A model generated the notes under the pieces. That model was not told the origin of the DNA. It searched no databases and saw only the letters and a program-made list of their open reading frames with translations. 64,000 nt of DNA, taken from Guopingia tenuis. GTDB lineage: Bacteria; Bacillota; Clostridia; Christensenellales; Christensenellaceae. Where the stretch lies: positions 62,001 through 126,000 of the forward strand of contig NZ_JACRSS010000004.1 of the NCBI RefSeq assembly GCF_014384805.1, read 5' to 3'. A program made the translations under genes and the position numbers. Each line of letters starts with the position of its first letter. Position 1 is the first letter of the stretch. This document shows positions 15,490-24,526 of the stretch, one piece after another.

Positions 15490-17964
15490 ATGCGGATCAA
15501 AATCGCCCTGGCGGGAAACCCCAACAGCGGAAAAACGACCCTTTTCAATGCCCTGACTGGTTCCAATCAGTTTGTTGGAAACTGGCCGGGGGTTACGGTT
15601 GAGAAAAAGGAAGGTGGTCTGAAAGGTCATAAGGATGTGACCCTGACGGACCTGCCCGGTATTTATTCGCTTTCTCCCTATACACTGGAGGAAGTTGTCG
15701 CACGGAATTATTTATTAAAGGAAAAACCGGATGCCATCTTGAATATCGTGGATGGAACCAACCTGGAGAGAAACCTGTACTTAACGACGCAGCTCCTGGA
15801 GCTGGGGATTCCGGTTGTTGTGGCTGTCAACATGATGGATGTTGTCAACAAAAACGGCGACAAAATTCATGTGAAAAAGCTGGCAGAGGAGTTAGGCTGC
15901 GAGGTTGTGGAGATTTCGGCCCTGAAAGGAACAGGAATCAAGGAAGCGGCCAACCGGGCTGTGGCACTGGCGGAGCAGAAAAAAGCGATGAAGTCCGTGC
16001 ACACCTTCTCCAGCCGGATCGAAGAGGCATTGAATGCCATCGAAGCAAAGCTGCCGGATTCGGTTCCCGAAGAGCAGCGCCGTTTCTTTGCCATCAAGCT
16101 GTTTGAACGCGATGACAAGGTAAAGGAGCAGCTGAAGCCGGTTCCGGATGTGGAAGATATCGTTACGGCGGCGGAAGAGGAATTGGATGACGACAGCGAA
16201 AGCATCATCACCAATGAACGCTATACTTTCATCTCCTCGATCATCACGGACTGCTATACGAAAAAGAGCAAGAATAAGCAGACGATTTCGGATAAGATCG
16301 ACCGGATCGTTACCAACCGCTGGCTGGCGCTTCCCATTTTCGCCGTCGTTATGTTCGTTGTCTATTTCGTGTCTGTAACTACCGTGGGTACGATTTTGAC
16401 TGACTGGACCAACGATGGACTGTTTGGTGACGGCTGGCATCTGCTGGACATCGGTGCGGCGGAATATGCCGATGCATCGGATGCCTATTCGCTGGAACGC
16501 ACCAAGATTGACGCATATCTGGCGGCAGCGGAAGAGAGCGGCATTGATGTGGAAGCTGTGACAGAGGCGCTGGATCCTGAGACAGAGAACCCGGATGCGT
16601 CGGCGGTAACTGCTTTTGAAGAGGAAGCGGCAGCGGCGGGCATTGAAGGAACCGCGGAGATCTATAACGACGAAGGGGAAATTGAAGAGACTTTCCCGGT
16701 CTCCCTGGAAGATTTCCAGACAGCAGCGCAGGCAGAAGAACCGGATCCGGCGAATTACGGCGTTTGGGTGCCGGGCCTTCCGGGACTCATCAAGAGCGGT
16801 CTGGAATCCATTAACTGCGCTCCCTGGCTGGAGGGCTTGATTCTGGATGGTATTGTGGCCGGCGTCGGCGCGGTTCTGGGCTTTGTTCCCCAGATGCTCG
16901 TGCTGTTTATCTTCCTGGCCTTCCTGGAATCCTGCGGCTATATGGCGCGTATCGCGTTTATTATGGACCGGATTTTCCGCAAGTTTGGCCTCTCGGGCAA
17001 ATCCTTTATCCCGATGCTGATTGGAACGGGCTGCGGCATCCCGGGCGTTATGGCCTCACGAACAATAGAAAACGAACGCGACCGCAGAATGACCATTATG
17101 ACGACAACATTCATTCCCTGCGGCGCCAAGCTGCCCATCATTGCCCTGATTGCAGGCGCACTGTTCCATAACGCGTGGTGGGTTGCGCCCAGCGCTTACT
17201 TTGTAGGAATTGCGGCAATCGTTGTTTCCGGCATTATCTTGAAGAAAACCAAGATGTTCTCCGGAGAGCCGGCTCCCTTCGTTATGGAGCTTCCGGCATA
17301 TCACTGGCCGACGGTGGGCAATGTGCTCCGCAGCATGTGGGAGCGCGGCTGGTCCTTCATCAAGAAGGCCGGAACGGTCATCCTGCTGTCTACCATCTTC
17401 ATCTGGTTTGTCTCCAACTTCGGTGTAGTTGACGGACAGTTCCAGATGGTGGAAGATTTGAGCGACGGTCTGTTGGCAGTTATCGGCCGGTTTATTGCCC
17501 CGATCTTCTCTCCCCTGGGCTGGGGCGAGTGGAGAGCCTCTGTGGCGGCGATCACGGGCCTTGTGGCAAAAGAAAACGTCGTTGGTACCTTCGGTATCCT
17601 CTATGGATTCGCCGAGGTGGCAGAAAACGGCTGGGAAATCTGGGGAACACTCTCCAGCAGCTTCACGGGACTTTCGGCGTACTCCTTCCTGGTATTCAAC
17701 CTGCTCTGCGCGCCGTGCTTCGCGGCTATGGGCGCCATCAAGCGGGAGATGAACAGCGCCAAGTGGTTCTGGTTCGCCATCGGATATCAAACCATCTTCG
17801 CTTATCTCGTGTCGATGTGTGTATACCAGATCGGCATGCTGGTGACGGCAGGAAGCTTTGGTGTGGCGACAGTGATATCGCTTATTGTCCTGGTAGCGTT
17901 CTTCTACTTGCTGTTCCGGCCCTATAAAGAGAGCCAGCGGCTTGAAAAAGAGGTGCGGGTATAG
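15490..17964 (+). CDS. feoB: Ferrous iron transport protein B
   Basis: GTP-gated Fe(II) importer in the cytoplasmic membrane. N-terminal G domain with G1 GNPNSGKTT (residues 9-17), G3 DLPG and G4 NMMD, then a GDI-like helical region and about eight or more membrane segments from residue 275. A long acidic insert (about residues 315-425), rich in Glu and Ala, splits the first membrane segment from the next; this is larger than in E. coli FeoB. The two gate motifs appear as GTGCGIPGVMASRTIEN and CAPCFAAMGAIKREMNS. 824 residues. GAAGGAGG precedes the start. It shares the operon and iron control with two feoA genes and a Cys-rich protein. Confidence 0.96.
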   Translation: MRIKIALAGNPNSGKTTLFNALTGSNQFVGNWPGVTVEKKEGGLKGHKDVTLTDLPGIYSLSPYTLEEVVARNYLLKEKPDAILNIVDGTNLERNLYLTTQLLELGIPVVVAVNMMDVVNKNGDKIHVKKLAEELGCEVVEISALKGTGIKEAANRAVALAEQKKAMKSVHTFSSRIEEALNAIEAKLPDSVPEEQRRFFAIKLFERDDKVKEQLKPVPDVEDIVTAAEEELDDDSESIITNERYTFISSIITDCYTKKSKNKQTISDKIDRIVTNRWLALPIFAVVMFVVYFVSVTTVGTILTDWTNDGLFGDGWHLLDIGAAEYADASDAYSLERTKIDAYLAAAEESGIDVEAVTEALDPETENPDASAVTAFEEEAAAAGIEGTAEIYNDEGEIEETFPVSLEDFQTAAQAEEPDPANYGVWVPGLPGLIKSGLESINCAPWLEGLILDGIVAGVGAVLGFVPQMLVLFIFLAFLESCGYMARIAFIMDRIFRKFGLSGKSFIPMLIGTGCGIPGVMASRTIENERDRRMTIMTTTFIPCGAKLPIIALIAGALFHNAWWVAPSAYFVGIAAIVVSGIILKKTKMFSGEPAPFVMELPAYHWPTVGNVLRSMWERGWSFIKKAGTVILLSTIFIWFVSNFGVVDGQFQMVEDLSDGLLAVIGRFIAPIFSPLGWGEWRASVAAITGLVAKENVVGTFGILYGFAEVAENGWEIWGTLSSSFTGLSAYSFLVFNLLCAPCFAAMGAIKREMNSAKWFWFAIGYQTIFAYLVSMCVYQIGMLVTAGSFGVATVISLIVLVAFFYLLFRPYKESQRLEKEVRV

Positions 17965-17966
17965 TG

Positions 17967-18131
17967 ATGGAATTTTTGGCAAATAATTGGGGAAGCCTCC
18001 TTGTGGGAGCGATCCTGCTGGTGGTGGTAGGCAGTATTGTGCTGCGGCAGATCAAAAATCATAAGCAGGGCAAAAGCTCCTGCGGCCGCGGCTGCAGCAA
18101 CTGCCCCATGGAAGGAAAGTGCCATAAATAA
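17967..18131 (+). CDS. FeoB-associated Cys-rich membrane protein
   Basis: A 54-residue protein starting three bases after the feoB stop. One membrane segment (about residues 8-26, LLVGAILLVVVGSIVL) is followed by a basic stretch and a Cys-rich tail CGRGCSNCPMEGKC, four cysteines. This is the standard architecture of the small FeoB-associated protein of Bacillota, thought to help Fe(II) handling. The position and translation coupling to feoB support the call. Function in the family is not biochemically settled. Confidence 0.88.
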   Translation: MEFLANNWGSLLVGAILLVVVGSIVLRQIKNHKQGKSSCGRGCSNCPMEGKCHK

Positions 18132-18139
18132 TCCAAAAT

Positions 18140-18172
18140 AAAAAGGGAAACGCACAAGCGTTTCCCTTTTTT
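18140..18172. terminator. Bidirectional terminator between feo operon and lysA
   Basis: AAAAAGGGAAACGC pairs with GCGTTTCCCTTTTT (18140-18153 with 18158-18171) around ACAA. T runs on both strands let it end the feo operon (plus) and lysA (minus). Confidence 0.93.
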
Positions 18173-18178
18173 ATTCTG

Positions 18179-19447
18179 TCAATTCTTGATGTTCTTAAAA
18201 AAATCCGTAAAGTCGAAAGTGGCAAAATAGTCGGCGGGTGTTTCAGCCCGGCGGATAAGCTGGAAGCTGCCGTCCTCTTTCAAAAGAATCTCCGCAGAGC
18301 GCAGTTTCCCATTGTAGTTATATCCCATGGAGAAGCCATGAGCGCCCGTGTCGTGGATAAAAATTCGGTCTCCCAGCTGAATTTCCGGAAGCTCCCGGTC
18401 CACGGCGAACTTATCGTTATTTTCGCAGAGGCCGCCAGTGATGTCATATACATGGTCGGCGGGGGCGTTTTCCTTTCCCAGTACCGTGATATGGTGATAG
18501 GCGCCATACATGGCGGGACGCATGAGATTGGCCGCGCAGGCGTCCAGGCCGATATAATCCTTATAGATCTTTTTCTCGTGGATGGCCGTGGCCACAAGGC
18601 CGCCGTAAGGGCCGGTCATGAAACGGCCCAGCTCCGTGTAGATAGCGACATCGCCCATGCCGGCGGGGACGAGAATTTCCTCGAAAGCCTTGCGGACGCC
18701 CTCTCCAATGGCGAAGATATCGTTTTTCTGCTGGTCGGGCTTATAGGGGATTCCCACGCCGCCGGACAGGTTGATAAACGCGATATGGGCGCCGGTCTCC
18801 TGATGCAGCTCGACAGCCGTCTGGAAGAGGATTTTTGCCAGCGTGGGATAATATTCGTTGGCAATGGTGTTGCTGGCCAGGAAGGCGTGGAGGCCGAAAT
18901 GCTTGGCTCCTTTTTCCATGAGGAGCTTATACCCCGCCGTCAGCTGTTTGCGGGTGAAGCCATATTTGGCGTTTGCGGGAAAGTCCATGATGGAGTTTCC
19001 GATGGTGAAGGAGCCGCCGGGATTATAGCGGCAGCTGATAGTTTCGGGAATCCCGGCCAGCCTGTCCAGCGTTTCGATATCCGAAAAGTCGTCCAGATTG
19101 ATGGTGGCATGGATTTTATGAGCCAAAAGGAAATCCTTTTCCGGTGTGGCGTTGGAAGAAAACATGATGTTTTCCCCGGAAAAACCGAGCGCGTCTGCCA
19201 TCAGAAGCTCGGTATAGGAAGAACAGTCCACACCGCAGCCTTCTTCCTGAAAGATTTTCAGCAAAAACGGATTGGGAGTGGCCTTGACGGCGAAATATTC
19301 TCTATAGCCTTTGTTCCAGGAAAAGGCTTTTTTCAGCGCCCGGGCGTTTTCCCGGATTCCCTTTTCGTCATAGATATGAAAAGGGGTGGGATACTGCCTG
19401 CAAATTTCGTTGACCTGCTGCAACGTGACGAATGGGGTCTTTTTCAT
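18179..19447 (-). CDS. lysA: Diaminopimelate decarboxylase
   Basis: PLP enzyme converting meso-diaminopimelate to lysine. Fold-type III barrel with the PLP Lys in YFAVKATPNP (about residue 52), glycine-rich phosphate loop NLSGGVGIPY and the C-terminal GGLCENNDKFAVDRELPE region that supplies the cross-subunit active-site Cys (usually CESGD, here CENND). HDTGAHGFSMGYNYNG replaces the common GAY...YN. 422 residues. It belongs to a divergent LysA clade, so a related decarboxylase activity is not excluded. It follows a TrmB-type regulator by 29 bases on the same strand. Confidence 0.85.
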   Translation of the reverse strand: MKKTPFVTLQQVNEICRQYPTPFHIYDEKGIRENARALKKAFSWNKGYREYFAVKATPNPFLLKIFQEEGCGVDCSSYTELLMADALGFSGENIMFSSNATPEKDFLLAHKIHATINLDDFSDIETLDRLAGIPETISCRYNPGGSFTIGNSIMDFPANAKYGFTRKQLTAGYKLLMEKGAKHFGLHAFLASNTIANEYYPTLAKILFQTAVELHQETGAHIAFINLSGGVGIPYKPDQQKNDIFAIGEGVRKAFEEILVPAGMGDVAIYTELGRFMTGPYGGLVATAIHEKKIYKDYIGLDACAANLMRPAMYGAYHHITVLGKENAPADHVYDITGGLCENNDKFAVDRELPEIQLGDRIFIHDTGAHGFSMGYNYNGKLRSAEILLKEDGSFQLIRRAETPADYFATFDFTDFFKNIKN

Positions 19448-19476
19448 ATATTGTGTTCCTTTCCATCAACCAATAT

Positions 19477-20169
19477 TTATGCCAGTCCATCCTTTTGAAT
19501 GAGCCGGATTTCGTTTGATAAAGATTCTTTGATGAGCTCCACCAGATTTTTCTGACAGGAATAGACGCAGCTGCTGGCCTCATCCCTGGCATCGCCCGCC
19601 AGGGCTCTGGAGGAATCCACGATCAGGCGCACCTGTCCATCAGGAATGGGGGCGGAATAGAGATACGCACCCTCTATGGAAAACTCCGGCGAGGTGATGA
19701 GCGTGACCTTCCGCCCCGCGTCCATTGCCTCCTGAAGGGCGGGAGACAATTCCTCTAAAACCCCGGGAGAGGCAGAGAGATAGAGCCGCTTTTGCGCGGC
19801 GCGGATCATACTGCGCATCCGGTCTAAAATATGGCGGCTTCCACGAATGGTTAAATAGCCGTCCTCCACAGCCGCTTGCCGGGGCATCTGCGCAATGAGC
19901 TGTTCCCGGGTTTTTTCGAGATTGTGGAGATAGTTCTCGGAAAATTCTTCCACGGGAACCGGGGTATAGTGGGAAGCGGCCTCTTCTCGCAGATAGGCGG
20001 CTCCCTTTTCCACCAGGCCGGCTAAGGCCGTATAGGTGCCGGAACGGGAGATGCCGGTGAGCTTGGCCGCCTCATAGCCGGTGAGATCGCCCCGGCGGCA
20101 GAGAAGGATATAGAGATTCGCCTCCTGCCGGGTGAGGCCAAAGCGGGTGAGAAGCTGAACCGTATCCAT
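19477..20169 (-). CDS. TrmB-family transcriptional regulator
   Basis: DNA-binding regulator with an N-terminal winged helix (MDTVQLLTRFGLTRQEANLY to about residue 70, GLTRQEANLYILL and ISRSGTYTALAGLVEKG being the recognition region), then a coiled segment and a C-terminal phospholipase-D-like sensor domain (TIRGSRHILDRMRSMIRAAQKRLYLS). About 230 residues. Start at 20169 preceded by GGGAGGG. First gene of a two-gene unit with lysA, with a consensus promoter and palindrome upstream. It probably controls lysA and itself in response to a small ligand; the ligand is unknown. Confidence 0.85.
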   Translation of the reverse strand: MDTVQLLTRFGLTRQEANLYILLCRRGDLTGYEAAKLTGISRSGTYTALAGLVEKGAAYLREEAASHYTPVPVEEFSENYLHNLEKTREQLIAQMPRQAAVEDGYLTIRGSRHILDRMRSMIRAAQKRLYLSASPGVLEELSPALQEAMDAGRKVTLITSPEFSIEGAYLYSAPIPDGQVRLIVDSSRALAGDARDEASSCVYSCQKNLVELIKESLSNEIRLIQKDGLA

Positions 20170-20189
20170 ATTCCCATAAACCCTCCCAT

Positions 20190-20207
20190 TGTTCCAATAT
20201 AAGAACA
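20190..20207. promoter_or_regulatory. Palindrome overlapping the trmB-lysA start site
   Basis: TGTTC and GAACA arms flank an 8-base AT-rich centre, just downstream of the -10 on the minus strand. Good candidate for an autoregulatory operator of the TrmB-type protein. Confidence 0.5.
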
Positions 20208-20235
20208 CTATACTACGGTATATGAGGAGTGTCAA
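20207..20235 (-). promoter_or_regulatory. Sigma-A promoter of trmB-lysA
   Basis: Minus strand TTGACA (20235-20230), 17-base spacer, TATAGT (20212-20207). Confidence 0.85.
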
Positions 20236-20239
20236 TAAA

Positions 20240-20640
20240 AACCGCATAAAGATATAATCCGCGCGATTCTGAAAAAATTCGGTATTATTCGGCAAAGGAT
20301 GATTTTGGAATGGAGAAAGACTTATGGAGAAATGAGAGAAATAGAGAGTATAGCACCAAAGCGTGTTCAGAAACATAATGGTCTATGTATTGATTCGTGC
20401 GGCTGGATTTTGCAGAGATTTTGAGGTATCGTCGGGAAAATGATTCTGGCAATGACTAAAAAAACGTCAGAAACATGATTGCCTATAAGAAAAGGATGGG
20501 AGAAACAATCTTGCGCGAACTGACCTGGGGAACAGAGATGCAGGAGTTAGAAAAGAATACAGGCAGGAAAAGATCATCGTGAGCATCAACTTTCAAAAAG
20601 TGCCGGAATTGTAATTTTTAGGGAAAAATTTACGTTCATA
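20240..20640. other. Spacer without recognisable gene
   Basis: About 400 bases between the trmB promoter and the terminator of the fatty-acid operon. No supported gene on either strand. TCAGAAACAT followed by a degenerate TGG/TTGCCTAT tail occurs twice (about 20366 and 20467), suggesting a decayed repeat. Confidence 0.35.
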
Positions 20641-20641
20641 T

Positions 20642-20684
20642 AAAAAAGCAGCATAGCCATTTTGCCATGACCATGCTGCTTTTT
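20642..20684 (-). terminator. Terminator of the fatty-acid operon
   Basis: AAAAAGCAGCAT and ATGCTGCTTTTT (20643-20654 with 20673-20684) form a long stem; the run of A at 20642-20647 gives a T tract on the minus strand, 22 bases beyond the degV stop. Confidence 0.85.
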
Positions 20685-20705
20685 AGCACAGTTTTCTTCT
20701 ATTTA

Positions 20706-21527
20706 TTATATATGCCAGGAGACCCCGATGGAACCGACCCCCAGATGGATGCCCAAAACTGGGCCGATGGGACGGATAAGAACCGTGGAATGGCGTTTTT
20801 TCAACTGCATAGCCAGCTTTTCCGCCTCGGAATCGTTCTTGAGATGGTTGACGATTACCTCCCTGGCTTCCGCTGGCACCAGCTTTTCCAGTGCCCGGAG
20901 TTTTTCATGATTGCCGCGCACCGTACCTGTGGCGACGACGCAGCCGTTTTTGATGGCCAGAAGGGGACGGATATTCAGAATCGTCCCGACGGACTGCCGG
21001 ACGACTCCCAGGCGGCCGCTGCGCCGCAGGGGAGCCATATCCTTCACGGTAAAATGTGTCTCCATCTGGGAACGGATATCGTGAACATAGGCCGCCGCTT
21101 CCTCCAGCGTCGCACCGTCCTGGATTTTCCGCTTGGCCTCTCGGGCCAGGAGAAAGAGCCCGCCGGAAGTCGTCCGCGAATCCACAACGCGGATATGTGC
21201 CTTTTCCTCATCCAGATTGCGGGCTGCAACGCAGGCGTTGTTATAGGTTCCGCTGAGACGGGAAGAAATGCTCAAACAGAGGATGTCGTAACCTTTTCCC
21301 AAAAGATAGCGGAAAATATGGGTAAACGCCCGGATGGAGGATTGAGAAGTACGCAGCTCGCCATCGTCCTGCTCGATCAAATCTTCATAGTTCCGGTTTT
21401 TGCCGATATAATCCTCAAAAAACTGCTTTTCATCGGCTGTATAGGTCATGGGAACGATGGAAATGCCCCATTCCTTTGCATCTTCCCGGCTGATGCCGGC
21501 CGAACTGTCTGTCACAATGGCGATCAT
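20706..21527 (-). CDS. DegV family (FakB-like) fatty-acid binding protein
   Basis: Two-domain DegV fold. N-terminal IVTDSSAGIS and the middle LSISSRLSGTYNNACVAA carry the Ser/Thr pattern that holds the fatty-acid carboxylate; VVDSRTTSGG, PLRRSGRLG and LNIRPLLAIKNG follow as in FakB proteins. 273 residues. FakB hands an exogenous fatty acid to the FakA kinase; FakA is not in the window. Its ATG overlaps the accA stop by four bases, so it is the last, translationally coupled gene of the fab-acc operon, which strongly supports a role in fatty-acid supply. Confidence 0.9.
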   Translation of the reverse strand: MIAIVTDSSAGISREDAKEWGISIVPMTYTADEKQFFEDYIGKNRNYEDLIEQDDGELRTSQSSIRAFTHIFRYLLGKGYDILCLSISSRLSGTYNNACVAARNLDEEKAHIRVVDSRTTSGGLFLLAREAKRKIQDGATLEEAAAYVHDIRSQMETHFTVKDMAPLRRSGRLGVVRQSVGTILNIRPLLAIKNGCVVATGTVRGNHEKLRALEKLVPAEAREVIVNHLKNDSEAEKLAMQLKKRHSTVLIRPIGPVLGIHLGVGSIGVSWHI

Positions 21528-22306
21528 ACTTGCCTCCCTATCTTTCGGAATTTTTCATATCGGGTTTTCAAAAGCGTTTTGGATGAAAGCGTGCTTTCCT
21601 GCTCCAGGGTCTGCACCAGCGCCTGGCGAAGTTCCTCATAGAGAGGGGAGAAATCCCCGCCCTCCGGCTCCGCAAAGATGCGCTCAATGATCCCAAAGGA
21701 CAGGAGATCCTGCGCAGTGAATTTCAGGGATTCGCTGGCCTCTTCCACCTTGGAGGCATCTTTCCAGATGATGCTGGCCGCGCCCTCCGGCGAGAGGACA
21801 GAATATACCGAATTTTCCAGCATCCAGACCTGGTCGGCCACGGCCAGAGCGAGAGCCCCGCCGCTTTCACCTTCGCCGATGAGGATGGATATAATTGGAG
21901 TTTTTAAAGACATCATTGCCATAAGATTTTCGGCAATGGCCTGCCCCTGGCCGCGCTCTTCCGCGCCAATCCCGCAATAGGCGCCGGAGGTATCGATTAA
22001 ACAGATTACCGGACGGTGAAATTTTTCTGCCTGCCGCATGAGGCGCAGGGCCTTTCGATAGCCTTCCGGGTGGGCGGAACCGAAATTCCGGGCGATCCGA
22101 TCCTTGGTATCCGCCCCTCGCTCCAGGGCGATGACCGTTACCGGCCGGCCGGAAAGCGTGGCCAGCCCGCCGATTACGGCGCTGTCATCGGCATAGCGGC
22201 GGTCGCCATGCAGCTCAAAAAAGCCTTCAAAGATGTTCTCTATATATTTTGTAGCAGTGGGACGGTCTTTGTCCCGGGCTGCGCAGATTTTTTCATAGGC
22301 TGTCAT
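21524..22306 (-). CDS. accA: Acetyl-CoA carboxylase, carboxyltransferase alpha subunit
   Basis: With AccD transfers CO2 from biotin to acetyl-CoA, forming malonyl-CoA. 260 residues. Crotonase-type core with GDRRYADDSAVIGGLA, the oxyanion-forming SGAYCGIGAEERGQGQAIA and GEGESGGALALAVADQVWMLENSVYSVLSPEG, all typical of AccA. It overlaps accD by four bases at its start and degV by four at its end. Confidence 0.97.
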   Translation of the reverse strand: MTAYEKICAARDKDRPTATKYIENIFEGFFELHGDRRYADDSAVIGGLATLSGRPVTVIALERGADTKDRIARNFGSAHPEGYRKALRLMRQAEKFHRPVICLIDTSGAYCGIGAEERGQGQAIAENLMAMMSLKTPIISILIGEGESGGALALAVADQVWMLENSVYSVLSPEGAASIIWKDASKVEEASESLKFTAQDLLSFGIIERIFAEPEGGDFSPLYEELRQALVQTLEQESTLSSKTLLKTRYEKFRKIGRQV

Positions 22307-23175
22307 GCGTTGCCACCTCCTTCATGCAGGGCCAGCAGATGAGCCAGTGTTTTTTTCTGTTCCCGCCGGTCTACAATATGGTCAACAAAGCCGGTATCCA
22401 GCAGGAACTCCGCCCGCTGGAATCCCTGGGGCAGCTTTTGCCGCATGGTCTGCTCAATGACCCGGGGGCCAGCAAAGCCAATGAGCGCTTCGGGTTCGGC
22501 GAGGATAATATCTCCTTCCATACCGAAACTGGCAGTGACGCCGCCGGTGGTGGGATTGGTGAGAATGGTGATATAGAGAAGGCCGGCATCGCTATGCCAT
22601 TTCACGGCCCCGCTGGTTTTGGCCATCTGCATGAGAGAGAACATCCCCTCCTGCACCCGGGCGCCGCCGGAAACCGTATAACCGATGACCGGGAGCTTTC
22701 TCTCAGTGGCCTCTTCAAACAGGCGGGTGATCTTTTCGCCCACGATGGTTCCCATGGAACCCATCATGAAATAAGGCTCCATGACGAAGAAGCCGCAGGC
22801 ATAGCCGGAAATCTTGGCAAAGCCCGTGACCACCGCATCCTTTTCCGCACTTTCCAGCTGGGCCGCTTTGAGCTTGGCGGCATAGCCGGGGAAGCCCAGG
22901 CGGTCTTCCGAGGAGAAATCGGCATCCTTTTCCTGGAAGGAATCCTCATCGCAGATAAAGGCAATGCGCTGCCGGGCGTTGACGCGGAAATGATGGCCGC
23001 AGCCCGGGCAGACATATTTGTGTTCCCAAAGGTCGTTGGAGAACAGCATGGTCTTGCAGCTGGGGCAGGAGACGCACATCTCGTCCGGAACGCTGGGGGA
23101 TGAGGTCTGCTGGAGCTTGTCATAGCCCTCCAATTCTATTTTGGGTTTGCGAAACATACTCTTTTTTAACATCAT
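22303..23175 (-). CDS. accD: Acetyl-CoA carboxylase, carboxyltransferase beta subunit
   Basis: Zinc-ribbon subunit of the carboxyltransferase. Four Cys ligands are visible in CVSCPSCKTML and CPGCGHH (about residues 37-65), then the crotonase core with GSMGTIVGEKITR, SGGARVQEGMFSLMQMAKT and TNPTTGGVTASFG. 290 residues. Four bases separate it from the upstream accC and it overlaps accA by four. Confidence 0.97.
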   Translation of the reverse strand: MMLKKSMFRKPKIELEGYDKLQQTSSPSVPDEMCVSCPSCKTMLFSNDLWEHKYVCPGCGHHFRVNARQRIAFICDEDSFQEKDADFSSEDRLGFPGYAAKLKAAQLESAEKDAVVTGFAKISGYACGFFVMEPYFMMGSMGTIVGEKITRLFEEATERKLPVIGYTVSGGARVQEGMFSLMQMAKTSGAVKWHSDAGLLYITILTNPTTGGVTASFGMEGDIILAEPEALIGFAGPRVIEQTMRQKLPQGFQRAEFLLDTGFVDHIVDRREQKKTLAHLLALHEGGGNA

Positions 23176-23179
23176 CGTT

Positions 23180-24514
23180 TCACTCCCTGTTCTCTAAAAA
23201 ACTCGTGGTATAGCTGCCGTCAATAAAGGCCGGCTCATTCATCAGGTCAATCTGGAGCGAACCGTTATGGTCGATTCCCTCCACCACCATCTCGCATAGG
23301 GCAGCCTGCATCTTGCGGATGGCCTCCGCCCGGGTTTTGGCATGCACAATAAGCTTGGCGATCATGGAATCATAATAGGGCGGGATGAAATAGTCCTGAT
23401 AAAGCGCCGTGTCAAAACGGACCCAGGGGCCGCCCGGGACATGCAGAAGCGTGACCCGACCGCAGCTGGGGCGGAAACCGTTATCCGGATCCTCAGCATT
23501 GATGCGGCATTCGATGGCATGGCCGCCAAGAGTAATGTCCTCCTGGGAAAAATCCAGGGGAGCGCCCGCCGCAACGCGGATCTGCCATTTCACCAGATCG
23601 ATGCCCGTGACCATCTCGGTGACCGGATGCTCAACCTGCAGGCGGGTGTTCATCTCCATGAAATAGAATTGATGATCCTGAGTCAAAAGAAATTCAATGG
23701 TCCCCAGGCCCACATAGTTGGCCGCTTTGGCCGCTTTTGTGGAAACTTCGATCATCTGGCGGCGCATCTCCTCAGAAACGGCCGGAGAAGGGCTTTCCTC
23801 AATGAGCTTCTGCTTTTTGCGCTGCATGGAGCATTCCCGCTCACCCAGGCAGACGACATTTCCCTGCTGATCTGCCAGCACCTGCATTTCGATATGCTTG
23901 ACGGGGAAAAGATATTTCTCCATATAGCAGGCGCCGTCGCCAAAGGCGCTCTCTGCCTCGGAAGAAGCCGAGAGAAAGGCGTTTTCCAACTCGTCCTCGC
24001 TGTTTACCAGCCGAATGCCCCGACCGCCGCCGCCGGCGCGGGCCTTGATGAGCAGGGGAAAGCCGATTTTCCGGGCAGCCACTTTGGCCGCATCCACATC
24101 GGCGAGAATATCGCTTCCGGGGATGACAGGGACACCGGCCGCTTTCATGGTCCGGCGGGCTTCGTCCTTATCGCCCATCTTCTGGATTACCGCCGAAGGC
24201 GCGCCAATAAAGCCCAGATGGCATTGCTCGCAGAGAGAGGCAAACTTGGGATTTTCCGAGAGAAGGCCATAGCCGGGATGAATGGCCTCGGCCTTGCTCA
24301 ATATGGCGGCGGACAGAATGGAACCCATATTGAGATAGCTTTTCTGCACAGCCGCCGGGCCGATGCAGTAGCTTTCATCCGCCAGGCTCACATGCAGGGC
24401 GTCGCGGTCGGCCTCGGAATAGACGGCGACCGTGGAAATGCCCATTTCCTTGCAGGCCCGGATGATGCGCACGGCAATTTCCCCACGGTTGGCAATCAAA
24501 ATTTTTGCAAACAA
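23180..24514 (-). CDS. accC: Biotin carboxylase
   Basis: ATP-grasp enzyme that carboxylates the biotin on AccB. 444 residues. Characteristic stretches: ILIANRGEIAVRIIRACKE at the N-terminus, GYGLLSENPKFA, the glycine-rich ATP lid KARAGGGGRGIRLV, catalytic FMEMNTRLQVEHPVTEMVTG and ECRINAEDP. Encoded between fabZ and accD in the operon. Confidence 0.97.
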   Translation of the reverse strand: MFAKILIANRGEIAVRIIRACKEMGISTVAVYSEADRDALHVSLADESYCIGPAAVQKSYLNMGSILSAAILSKAEAIHPGYGLLSENPKFASLCEQCHLGFIGAPSAVIQKMGDKDEARRTMKAAGVPVIPGSDILADVDAAKVAARKIGFPLLIKARAGGGGRGIRLVNSEDELENAFLSASSEAESAFGDGACYMEKYLFPVKHIEMQVLADQQGNVVCLGERECSMQRKKQKLIEESPSPAVSEEMRRQMIEVSTKAAKAANYVGLGTIEFLLTQDHQFYFMEMNTRLQVEHPVTEMVTGIDLVKWQIRVAAGAPLDFSQEDITLGGHAIECRINAEDPDNGFRPSCGRVTLLHVPGGPWVRFDTALYQDYFIPPYYDSMIAKLIVHAKTRAEAIRKMQAALCEMVVEGIDHNGSLQIDLMNEPAFIDGSYTTSFLENRE

Positions 24515-24526
24515 TCCGGTCCCTCC

